Of a DNA stretch of 64,000 nt, positions 46,301 through 58,591 are shown piece by piece. The position numbers and the translations under genes were made by a program. The notes under the pieces were generated by a model that saw only the letters and a program-made list of their open reading frames with translations, did no database searches and was not told the DNA's origin. The DNA is from Daphnia carinata. Lineage: Eukaryota; Arthropoda; Branchiopoda; Diplostraca; Daphniidae. Location: assembly GCF_022539665.2 (NCBI RefSeq), contig NC_081338.1, positions 4,711,679 through 4,775,678 on the forward strand, written 5' to 3'. The first letter of the stretch is position 1. Each line of letters starts with the position of its first letter.

Positions 46301-49009
46301 TTCGAAAAGAAGAGAAAAAGAGGGGACACCATGCAGTGCTGCTGTCTTGCATATCTATACTGTTGAATAGAGTCAGAGTGTGCAGAGCACCTTGATGTGC
46401 CACAGCAGCTCTTGATCTATGGGGCTGTGCAGACCTGCCCCTCAAAGAAGAACCAAGTACCGGTATACACCAATCTCAACGGGGGTCAGAAATTCAAAAA
46501 TAAAACCTTTACCCCCTCTCAAAAATGTTATATTCCCCTTCGTCCCGAGAGCACACATATATATATATATACCTACGCTATCAATTTTATTTCGATTTCG
46601 ATAATAATTCCCTTTGTGTTGGCCTTAATCTTTTTCGTGCGCAGATAGAAGAAAAATGAATCCCTTTTGTGGGAAAAAGACGATAGTCTTTTGTTCAATG
46701 TCATTTTCGCCACGTTTTTTAAGTTAGGTGACGCAGTTCCGTGATGGCTTTTTCCTTTTTTATATACGACAACTGTAAATATTATGACAGCGTCGCGCTT
46801 TGTATGTATTCAATACATACGTCACGCAACGTCTGGACCGGATCCATGGTCTCTTCTTCTTAAGTTTATTCATATTTTTTTTTTTTTTTTTTTTTTTATC
46901 TACATAACTCCATCCATTAAGGTCGATGATCACGAGGTTTGTCATTTCTAAATCCTCCGAGTTTATTTATTTTTTTTGAATAACTGACTAAATTGAGGTA
47001 TACTGTATTCAATTAAAATGCCCCCTCTAAGCCAATAGGTTTTCATGACAATAAACAGACCCAAGTTTGAACGCACGTCGAAACATACGGTTGATGCCTC
47101 TTCTCGGTGATGGATAGCATATCTATTCTTGTTTCATTTCCTTTTCCAATTTTCATGTGTCTGTGAGTGTAGACGACACGCGCCCCTCAACTATGATATA
47201 AGTGATCCGAACAATATGACATTACAAGGCCTACGCTTGTGATGGATGGCTATCTATTTCGATATAGAAGGGAGGCACGTTTAGACGGTCGGACGCAGCA
47301 CACACAAAAAAAAAAACACACACACACATTTTTGGAAAAAGCTAATGAACTTGATGCGTTCGTGTCTTTATAAAGAAGAGTCATTTGATTTAAAAATGCT
47401 GGAACGTGAAATCCGTCTTGGCTTTTTAGTTTAATCGTTTTGTATATTACGGCAACTGGCGTTATGGCTGGCGGCTATATGGAAATGAATTTGTGTTTAG
47501 ATACACCGCAAAAGAGCCGAAAGTTTTTCTTTTTTTTTTTTTTTAAAGATCGCCTTTGTGATAGCAACGGCTGAGTAAAAACGAATTTTTTTTGTTTTCT
47601 TTTCCCCCTCTCTGAATTCATGAGCTATTGTTTGTTCGTCTTTATCTTTCATCTTGCGCCGCATTGCTCTGAGATCCAACTCTTTTCTTTTTCTTTCAGA
47701 TGTTATTCAATCGAATCGCAATTGCACATTCACACAGCAAGTTCGCGAAACAAATGAAAGAATTTCATCATTTCAACATTTGTTGAAGGACGTCAAGGCA
47801 AAAATGAAAAGTGTTACGTGAGGACCATATCCTGCCTAGTCCAAGGACAACATTGAAAGCCTTGAATGTCTTCTTTCGATTTCCACAGTGGCCTTCTATC
47901 GCATTTACTAGAATATTTTGACTTTAAATACGAAGGTCTTGCAAAACTATAGGCCACACGTGTAGATGTAGTACAACAGTTGTAATAGCGTTTCGAAGAG
48001 AGACACAAAGAAAAGAAAAAGGGTAGGCCTTTTGTTTTTCGACAAGAAAAGCTTATTACACAAATGCTCACAGGGAGGCCTTAAAGTGCCAGCCCACTGG
48101 CTTCTACCTGTAATTAATTAATTACCAGTGCCCACTATGTTACCGTTAGTTAACTTAATCTGACAAGCCCTTCGAACTGGTTATTTGCTGCCTTTCTAAC
48201 CCTCGTCCTGCCTCTTCTTCTTCGCTTTTGAATTGTGTGTGAGACCTCTCACAACTTTTGAATGCAACCTTTTTTCTACCTGAATCATTGGGAAATTCTT
48301 TTTTTTATTTTTTTCAGTTAGAATGGTTGAAAAATCGTGGGGTTGGTTGTGTTAACGGAGATCAGGACCACTCCCCATTTTCTTGACTGGACCATTTTTT
48401 GAAGATCGACAAACTCTGCAAACGTTGTATAAAAATTTAAAAAAAAAAGACAAAGTTCACGTACGACCCAACTGACGCAACTTGTTTCATTTGTTATATC
48501 TGATTTTTCAAGCGAGCCCTAATGATGTGCTTGGCCTGTATACATCTGTCCCTTGTTCGTCATTAAACAAGATCCATTTCTACTTGTTGGGGGGGGGGGG
48601 TTTAAAAAAAAAAAAAACATTCCAGCAATCTTTTGTTGGAAATGACCTCTTCAAAAAGGGTTTTCTCAAACAGCTTAAGAGTCCGGATAGAGAATGCCAA
48701 AAAAAAAAAAAAAAAAAAAATCTATAGATGTAAAGAGGAGCGCGGGTTCCATTTTATATCTTTAGAAAGACAAGGGGAATAACAAGACGAATGTCAAGAG
48801 AGTTTAAAAAAGAAAAAAAGGGCTCTATTGTCTCCTCCCACTTCGTGTTCGAGTGTTGTAGGTTGACATTGACGCAGTCGAGAAATGGCTTAAAGACAGT
48901 GAAAAATTACACTGAAAAATCAAAGGGTATAGAAAAAAAAAAAAAGGACAACATCTCTACCTTCATAAACAACATACAACAACAACAAAAAAAAAAAATT
49001 TGGAATAAG

Positions 49010-49255
49010 GAACTTACCTGTGACACAGGCCAAAAATGTGAGGCTTTCTGGACCATCGGGACGCGTTTCATATTCACTGGGCAACCACTGAAACTGGTGG
49101 ATTGCATCCGCCGGGATCGAAAACGCGGGACGCAATCGTGATGGACGCAAACGTCGAATTAAAAGTAGGTAACACAAACTGCGTCGGAAAAACAAGTACA
49201 CACACAGCAAAAAAAAAAAAAAAAGGGTAGACACGTGAAATGTTGGAAGTCGCAC
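49010..49255 (-). other. Candidate orphan exon with strong donor
   Basis: On the minus strand an open frame ends at a consensus donor (GTCACAG|GTAAGTT, intron from 49009 downward). One frame ends FSIPADAIHQFQW..PDGPESLTFLACVTG; a second frame from ATG 49107 is also open. No partner exon is recognised on either side, and the upstream part is Phe/Leu-rich low complexity, so this may be chance. Confidence 0.2.
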
Positions 49256-51114
49256 GAGTGAAAAAAGTAAAAAGGAAAAGATAGGCGTGCCGTCAACCTA
49301 TCATGCCCGGTCGCTTGATCACCTGCCTTCGCACCGCCCTCCCACCTCCACCACGTCGACTTTTTGTGTCCAAATCAACCCCTCCCCCTTCTTGCATCTC
49401 CACCCCTCGCTACTGCTGTGGTTTTCTCCACCAAAAATGTTTCATTTCAAACTGTTTTACTTTTTCAAAACGAAATTGATTGTTTTAAATTTGTGAAAGA
49501 TCTGGGTTTAAAAACTTAATGAAAAAAAAAAAAAAAAAGAAAGGCACAAGAAAAATGGAGAAAAAGGTGAACTTCAATTTCCAAAAACATGAAATTACAG
49601 TCATATTTCGTTGTTGGCATCTACCCAAAAGAAAACGACATTTGAAGATTTGAATTTTTTTTCTTCTAAAGAATTGCTGTACGTACGTATGGCAGAAATT
49701 TATGAAGTGATTCATCTTATGCCAAGGTACAAACCCCGGCCTGTCAATGTTGTAATGTCAGGTTTTTTTTTTTCTTAAGGGGGAGAAGGGGAGTGTATAT
49801 GGGCAAAAGGTGTGCATTTGTCGGGCTAACAGGAAAAGAATTCCTCACGTGTCCCCCACTTGTTGGCTGGCAGCGTTTGAATTTGATGGTACGTTAAAAA
49901 TGCGTGGCTTCATGCAACCGTGAAGCGACAAATACGTTTGATCAGTGTCTCCTCCATCGTTACACATTTGAAAATGTTTGACTGCCATTGGATGAATCCT
50001 GCCCATCATAACCTTTCAATGTTCAGGACATCAAGGATCACGTTTTGGTTCCACAAAAGTCCTGGAATGAACGAGAACATGTATGCACGCTCGGTATTAT
50101 TATAGTGCAATGCGGTTTGGGGCTAAGGAAAAACAAAACAAAAAATGAGGGTATTATAGAAAAGAAAGAAAAATAAAAAAAAAAAAAAAGAGTGACGTGA
50201 CAGTAGGAAGAAAAGCTTCCGTAATGGTAATTAGACCTTGAGAATGTAATTTCTCTCGTACTACCCCCTGCAGCGTGAATTTTGATTGTGGTGAGCTGGT
50301 GAGCCCAATGCGGCTAATTATCACCTTCCCATCCTATTGCCCCAGCGTTCTCCTTCTTCTTGTCTTCCTCCACTGACTCCGCCTCTTTTTCCCAGCAATT
50401 GTTGTATACCATAAAAATTAAACAACACACACACACACACACACACCTCCTTCTTCTTCTTCTTCGTAAGGTCAAAGTTTTTTCTGAAAAAAAAAAAAAA
50501 ATAGAATTTTCTATTTTTAATTTAATCATATTTCGTTTTAAAGCGATGCTTATTATCATCAACTTTTCTAAAACATTATACAAAAAAGAAAACGTGTAAA
50601 AGACTTCAACATGATTTATACTTCTATGTGATCATTTGTAACGTTAGTTTTCATATCTTCTCACAGTTGAATTGTGCCAACTTCTTTTTTTTTTTTTGAT
50701 CGTTTTATTCAAATCGTTTGACTTGGACGCACGTGCTGCATTTTGTTTTGGGGACTACGTAATTAGAAAACATCAAGCACAATTTTTTTTATTGATAGGT
50801 TTGACCGAAAAAAGCGACTTCAACAAAAAGTTCCATCAACTTGTGAATGATGTTCGGTGAAGCTGTTTTAAATCATCGTCTATGTTGGAACCCATAAACG
50901 TAATGGTTCACCTTTTCATTGATGGATAACAACGGGGCCCAATGTACATAGAGGAATGCCCCGAAACGAAGTCAAACTGAGAGACGCATTCCGTACGTTC
51001 CATCCATTTTGAAAGAAAAAGATGATGGGCCAACAGATCTCACGTGGCCCCCTCGAAAACTGTCAGTTAGACTCCAGAACGCCGTGTTTCCTTCTTGAAC
51101 AGTTTACGTGTGAC

Positions 51115-51116
<2 letters not shown>

Positions 51117-51145
<29 letters not shown>
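51117..51145. repeat. GT dinucleotide microsatellite
   Basis: About 14 uninterrupted TG units. Confidence 0.95.
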
Positions 51146-51147
<2 letters not shown>

Positions 51148-54100
51148 ATCCCCGGTGATCGTCATTAACGTTTTGTCTTCCATCACCACAAGTAAATTGC
51201 ACACTCGAGAAAATATATGGAAGCCATAGCTCAAACGTGTTCGGTTAAAACCATGGCTCATTGGTTAACCACAGAGCCGTGGGAATGAGAAAACAAAATC
51301 GAAACATTATTTAAAAAAAAAGGAAAAAGAAAAATCCAATTCGCTTTTGTAACAAATGCTTAAGGTAGAGACCCAATTGTGAAAAAGAAGAGGAAGAAAA
51401 GAGGGCTGCTATTGGTCAGCTGGTTTGAAAATTTACGAAAGGAAGAAGCTTCAAAAGTAAGGTAGTTAATTGGAAGCCACAGTTCAACTGCACAGGTGTT
51501 CCTTGACCAAAGCCGTTATTACAATATTTTTTATTTTTTTTGACAAGACTCTAGGCCCTCCTCCCTTTTCGTTTCATATATATATATATATATAGTTTAT
51601 ATAACTATGAACAGCAGAGAGGAGAGAGCTGATGATATTTACCTGTGCAGCAGCTCAGATTCTCACGATGTGCTCCTTTCAAATATCAACTTTGGCAAAA
51701 GTTATGTCTACGGATTGAAATAAGGGAAGGGATAGAGCCCAGATTATCTGGTTCTTGTGTCTTTTTCCCAGCAAAATGCAAAGATCCCCCGTTGGCTTCT
51801 GGAATAGAACTCTTCGCGGGGGTTCCCCCCCCCCCCCCACCAAAACTAAGGGAAATTATAACGCAACTCGTACCAGAGCTCGTTTTCATTCAAATTTTCC
51901 AGTTTTGTCTTTTGAATAATTATTTAAAAAAAAAAACAGAAAAATAAAAGAAGTTGATGTCGCATATCTGCAATGCGTATAATTACATCGACGATGATAA
52001 AGGACATTTTATGCAAATAATTACAGGTTTAAAAAAAAAAAACGAGTGACGGTAGCTCGTGGCTGCTAAATGCCGCTGCCACGGCAGCTTAAATAACTAT
52101 TAACGTTCTTTTGCCAAGAGGGATGGTATTTCTGTAATTAAGTTAGTTGAGTGCTGCCATCACCGAAGTTTCTACCTGCTTCTTGAAAGCCTCCTCCCCC
52201 CCCCCCTTGAAAACAAAACAAAAAGAAGCGCAGTGAAAGAATGATGGCCAAAGTTGTGTGGATGGTGAGTGAACACATTCATTTCCATCGGATTAATCGA
52301 AAAAAAAGGCCTACTACTAAAAAAAAAAAAAAACTTGTCGGGAATGAAAAAAAAAAAAAAACTTTAAAATGATTCATCGGGCGGAAAATACAAAAAGGTT
52401 TTCTTCGGGGTGCCCCGGTGTGCCGCAGGGTTTTTCGATAGTAAAACTTCATAAAAATAAGAAACTGAAGATGGAAAGAAGAAGAAGAAGAAAAAAAAAA
52501 CGGTAGGGGACACCGAGAGAAGAGAAAAAGGGATAGACGTGAGAAGAAGAAGAAAAATGTTTCGAAAAAAAAAAAAAAATCATCGCATGGTTATAAAGTT
52601 GCGATCTTGGAGAAAATCTGAATTTTTTTTCGTTTGTTTCTTATGCATGCTTAAACCCCTGGAGCGAACACGATGGAAACGTGGGTAGGAGGGCGGCCAG
52701 CAGAAAATGGCACCCCACGCATGAAACTTGCTCTATAGTGTATATATCTATTTCTGATATGTATACACATTTTATGGATTTATTGCCCAAGCTGATTGCT
52801 TTACATATTTTTTAAACAACTCAAATACATATTTTCTTTTTTTTTGTTTTTTTTTTGTTTTTTTGTTTTAATCCTTTTTTGTTTTTAAAAACGTGAATTT
52901 TTGTTTTTGAGCAAGGCTATTGATTTCGAAATGATTCTAATCTTTTTCCCTTTTTTTTTTTTCTTACCCTTCCCCTTCCGAAAGTGCGGTAGGGGCTATG
53001 TAGACTAGATGTTCTAAAAAAAAAAAAGAACAAAAACCATCAATTCCATGTCTATGGAACACATACCTGGTTCTAGTTGCCATAGAACTAATCTCGTGTA
53101 TATATGCAGCTTGGGGAAACCTCCGAAACCATTAGCGGCATCTTTATTTTTTTTTTGTGTGTGTGTATATATCGCTTAAGCTTTAAACCACATTCATTTT
53201 TTTTTTTAAATAAGTTTTGTTTTCCGATAGATTTTAACATCTGATTCTACGTCGCGTTCAACAGTTCAATAAAGAACGTTAGTGTATCCCCCCTCCCCCA
53301 AAGAAATGAAACGACCTGATTGGGTCACGATCGCAATTGATCGTGAGTTTTTCTTTCTAAATCTACGGTTCAGGACTATCCGTGCATCGTAATCCCTTTT
53401 GTTTTGTTTTTGAAGAGTCATGCATGACCTAGTAGACATGAAACGAAAAGAGCGACTCTTCTCGTTCTTGGAACTCTTTCGGATGACTCAAGGGCGAAAA
53501 CTGTAATGTTTCTTTTTTTTTTATGACAACATGTTCATGTTTTCCTCTATTGCGTACGTAACCGCAATAATGCATCAACGTGTCAGTTTTCAAAGGCCCC
53601 CTTCTTTTTTCTTTAAACCCTTGAATCTTGCCAAAGAAAGATGATCAAATTGTTTTTTTGTTTTTTTTAGAGTTGCCTTGCCAACATTGTTCTTTGCTGC
53701 GCATCATCTCGTTTATGTTTTTCCAGCTATTGAGGATGAATCGTTGATCCAGCTCAAATTGTTTTTATTGGCCAAACTGTTGATGGCACACACATTGAAC
53801 AATATATACGATTTGTTTGAGGCACACAATTGAGATGCCCCCGTTTGTGGTAATCGGAACGTAACTGATGAGATGATCTCTATCGGATATCCTTATAGAT
53901 TAAACATACAAAAGCTCGTGTCAAGGACACCACTTCATATATTCTTTAAGTTGTCTGTTGAAGTCAAGTTTAAATGCATTCCCATTGAAATAATAATAAA
54001 AAAAAAAACAATTGGCCTATATATAATCTTCCTTATGTAACAGCGTGTGACCTACCGTATATTAAAAAAGAAAAAATACTTTGTAAGTACAGCAACAACG

Positions 54101-57100
54101 AAGAAGAAAAAAAAAAAAAAAGAGTGTTGGCCCAAATAATTATGGTCTTATTATGACGGAACCCAGTCTATACATTTTGATCGGGCACGTTGTGCACAGA
54201 GTGACGACAGGGAGCTACTGCATCAATACGCTAAATAGAACATAAGAGAGTGCTGGAACGGTTGCCTTAGTTTTCTCAGCGAGGGGTTGTCACAAGCAGA
54301 CGCTGAACCGGTTGATAAGACTATTGAATAGGGGGACCCAAAACATGTTCTTTTATACATACACACAAACACATACGCACTGAATGATCCCCCCCTCCTT
54401 TTTTTTTTTTTTTCAATAGAAGCAAACTGTTGGGGAGGGGCCCGATCAAGAGAATGACCAGGTTCTTTTTTTTAAAAGGCCGATGGGGCTGATATATACT
54501 CAAGTAGAGTCAGTAAAAAGCTGATGGACGAAATAAGAGACGACGATAACGTGCGTTCGATGTCCCACTATTTTTTTTTGTGTGTTCAATGAAATAAAAT
54601 AAGAGGAACTTGTGTCTTCGACGGCTGGTTGTTATGGGCGCCACGCCTTCCTTGTCCCGCCCTGTTCGTTCCCCTCTCGAAAGCGTGGAAACCTTCTCAC
54701 GAATTCAATACATCACTGCTGACTTCTTTTTTTTTTTTTTTTTAGAACACTGCCAACGACATTGGCTTCTGCTGACTTTAATGCACAATCGGAAAAGATT
54801 GTGTGACATTCAAGAGTCTTCTTCACACGACACGCCTTCCTTGCTACGTGAATGCGAACTTACGGTGTACGTGGGAATTGAACGTGATCTCAATCAATCG
54901 AAAAACGTTATTTTCGAACATAGAAGCAAACTCATCGAGTTGGAATGTTGATATCTATCTGGAAGGAGAAGAGCGTTAGTCTTCGAGATATGTTTTCCCC
55001 CAGATAACGAAAGAGTCATTGTTATCAATTTCTCTTTCTCCTGAAACATTTCTCGAATCGAGAAATACATATACTTAATGATCGCTTGATGACGCAGCAT
55101 CATTTCCCCCCCTCCTATTTTTTTTTTTTCAAAAATAAAAATAAAAAAAAAAAAAAATCCACTTTGCTCTGGAAAACTTGCCCAGTTGGCAACTTAGAAT
55201 ATATGAAAATCATCAGACTCTTTGGTCCGTTTAGAAAACGAAAAACCGAATTCAGACTGCATTCCTTCCCTGTCATCGAGATAGACGATCCCCATTATAA
55301 CCGTCATCCAGTTATTCTCCCCCACAGCTGAATGGGAAATAAGCACATCGCAGCTAACAAGCCCATAATTGATTGTTCTTTAGTTCGTTTCTGTTTTGTT
55401 TTGTTTGTTTTGTTTTTTTTTCAATTTTTTTTCTACAAGACCAAAGTCTGAACGTGCGCATCGATGTCCAAGTCACATCGCAAAAGACTCACATTGTGTG
55501 ACCTATACGAAAGGAGACATTCCATTTCTTTTTTTTATATGGCCAACAATGTTTTACTGCTGAAGAAACGAATGACCTGGTCCTTGTGGAGGTTGATGAA
55601 GTCGAGAAAAAAAAAAAAAAAAAAAAGGGAGAAAAGAAGAAGGGGGGAAAGAAAAAAGGTCGGAGAAAGGAAGGACAATCGCCTGCTGTGGAAGAGTTCG
55701 TAAACAAAGACTATCCGTAAATCAGTTAGTTCCACTTGTAAGCAGAAGTGCATGACTCCCAAAAATAATAATTCCTTTTTTTTTTTTTTTCGGAAATCTT
55801 CCCCCCCCCCCTTTCCATTTCGTAGTGAGAACGATTTCCAATAAAAGAAAATTCATTGATCAATGTATTAAATTGTACGTAATCGAGTTCTAATCAATGG
55901 CTCACACACGGCAGCGAATTAAAGAGAGACGGGTGTACTTGTTACGTTTGTCCATGGCATTGCCCGTTTTTTTTTTTTTTGAAAGGAGTAAAAGAGAGAG
56001 CCGTGTGTAGGAAGAATGTGTGTAGGGGGGAGAAAGAAACAGGTCAAATGTGTCAGTAACATGACGGGTGATCCGGCAGTCACCGTATCTTTGCCACATC
56101 TACAAGATTGCCGATCGCTCTTTTTCTCTTTCTCAATGATGCCTTTTTACTTCTTCTCTTTCTCTTTAAATATTCTTTTTAGCTCTCTCCGCCCTTCTTT
56201 ATTTTTTGGCTGGATTTTTTTGTGCAGAAGAATAGAAACAAAAAAATGTGTGTGTGTGTGTGTGTGTGTCTTGGTAGGCTATTATTAATGAAGTGAAAAA
56301 TAATGAGATTGTTCTTGGATTGTATGATTTTTCTTTGCCAAAAGATTGTCCGATTCAAATGCCTGGCAAGACAAAGGAGTTTGTTGGTTAACGAACTAGT
56401 TTTTCTGTGTTTTAATTGATACCATTTGGGATAAAATGTCGCTTACACGAAATAGGGCGTCCCCACGTCTGAGCCAAAGTTAACCACAACCACTTTGCAT
56501 TTGAATCATTAAAAAAGTACGTCGTCCTACGTTCAAAATAAAATTCATATTCCTAATTTTCATTCAATTCTGCATTTAAATCATGTATTTTTATAGGTAC
56601 AACTTGCTTTTTTAAAACCATAAAAAAGTCCAATATGTCCGTTAAAAAAAAAAATATTATCTTTATCTTAGCAAATTTCAAATCGCGTTATAATCAAAAT
56701 TTAATGCTGATTTCGAATCAAATGATAGTTTCTCCTCAAATTCCATAAATTTTCAAATAAAATAAAAAGAATTGCAAGTAGCTTCTTGAACTTGAAAAAA
56801 AAAACAAGGTAGACGAAGAGGCCCTCATTCATTTCGAAAAAAAAAACGGGATCTTCTTAGGGAAATCGTCGATGAATCTTTCTTGACGTGTAGAACTAAA
56901 AAGAAAAAGGTCCACATTTAAAGAAGAAGAAATGGGAGTCCCTGACCACACTGATGATGCATAATCTTTTAAAGGAAAAAAGGGAGGCGTAAAGCGTGCC
57001 GGGGCGCCCCAGTCAAGTTTGTATGTGCATTCTTCACATTCCTTTTGGAACCTCTAGAAAGAAAAAAAAAAAAAAATGATAATATTAAGTCCTGCATACG

Positions 57101-58511
57101 TCTCCACAAATAAAAAGAAATGTCTTAGGTGCCCTATGCGTTATCCTCATTCAATTGCTTGTGAAAGGGAAAGCAAATGAACAGGCCTAAAACATCGAAG
57201 AGCCTGAGTGTTCCGTTATTTCAAGTCGTTTTACAAGCATATTTCTAATTGGCATTTTAAAAATCATGAATCAATTCAGATGATTGCGAAACAAATGACA
57301 TAGGCCTGTATCATACATTTGAGTAAAAAGGTCTGTCCGATAACCGTGAAATAGATGTTTTAGATGTGTTTAAGATGCATCTCGTAACGTAACGTTCCGT
57401 GTTGTACATCCTTGTGCATATGTAGAGGCCGGAAAGGTAGAAACCGCGTAGGAAAATGAATAGTTCACATTCTTCCGCCGCATTCCTCACTGATCAGATT
57501 GGGTGGCTCTTTCAAACGTCTTTCGACCAGGTAAAAAAAAGAAGAAGACTCCCTTCGGAAAACTCTCGAATACGCTTTTACATGTTGGGATCTAATAAGC
57601 CAACAACAAACTTATGACATGGTGGTCGTCGCGTGCTGTGACAGTTTTGTACGCGATAAACATCAAAAGGCATTTGTTTTACCTTGCCTCATTTCCCCGA
57701 CGCACGGCCATTCTTGAATGTTTACGACCTTCTTCTTCTCTTGTTTTTCGAACTCGATCAGCGATTACAAACGGTTCGTGTACAGTCCCGTTCATGTCGT
57801 GCAATGAAATAAAAGGCTCTTTTTGTCTTTCGGTTTTAATAGAACAACTGTAATACTTTTTTTTTTTTTGTTTTGTTTTGTAAGAGTAGGATCTGCAAAA
57901 GTATAATATTCGGACATAAACACTCAACGAACTAGCGATAGCAGTTATAGACATACGAAAAAAAAAAAATGTACACAGACACAGGCGGTTTTCTTGTTTT
58001 GCAAAAATAAAAAAGGGAAATGAGCACTGCTGTACAGGTGTATCAATCGACCATCTGAACAATAGCAGAACTGAAATCGAATTGAAATTTGTTTTTCACG
58101 TATCGAGAGGAGTAGAGAGAAAAGACGAATTCTTTTGTCTTACTTGTTGTGCTGGTTCGCTGTGGATTCACGAAAAATCGGGGATATGAAGAGGAGGGCA
58201 GCACGACGTCCCGTTTCAAAATCATTGCAACGCACACGTATATAGGCACAAGCCTATATACGCATATAAAATATGGGGGGGGGGACAAACTGGATATGAG
58301 GGGGGGGGGGGGGAGGCTTCGATATTCCATTCAAAAAGAATCGTTGTTGGTGACGTCATCAAGAAAGCCACACACACACACACACATAGAAATGCGCCAA
58401 AGCTTTTTTTTTTTTTTTATACTTGCAAGCGTTTGCAAAAACTTCCGAGGCAAGGTGATATCGAACGGGGTATGTAGGCTTGATTTAAAAAGATAAAATT
58501 CAAAAGGGATA

Positions 58512-58576
58512 GTGTGTGTGTGTGTGTGTGTGTGTTGAGCGCTGACTTTGAAGGGTGTGTGTGTGTGTGTGTGTGT
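58512..58576. repeat. Two GT microsatellites next to the opa stop codon
   Basis: GT runs at 58512-58535 and 58555-58576, separated by 19 bp. On the opa strand they read as CA repeats that begin only 15 nt after the stop codon, so they should lie in the opa 3' untranslated region. Confidence 0.9.
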
Positions 58577-58591
58577 TCACGTGGTTGAGCG

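Larger units (their letters stand above)
43376..58500. other. Fifteen-kilobase tract without a recognisable gene
   Basis: No conserved protein segment, tRNA or splice-consistent chain of exons is visible between BCS1 and opa. The tract is dense in A and T homopolymers (about A20 at 44430, T27 at 46870) and microsatellites: CA at 50425-50447, GT at 51117-51145, TA at about 51575-51593, GT at 56247-56269, CA at 58369-58386. A few isolated minus-strand donor-like sites with open upstream frames exist (near 49009, 51643, 53067) but do not connect. It is a plausible location for distal opa enhancers or noncoding transcripts; nothing in the sequence proves either. Confidence 0.5.

Noticed and set aside
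51645..51947. 100-codon plus-strand ORF containing PPPPPP
   Set aside because: Depends on a C homopolymer whose length is uncertain; no motif.
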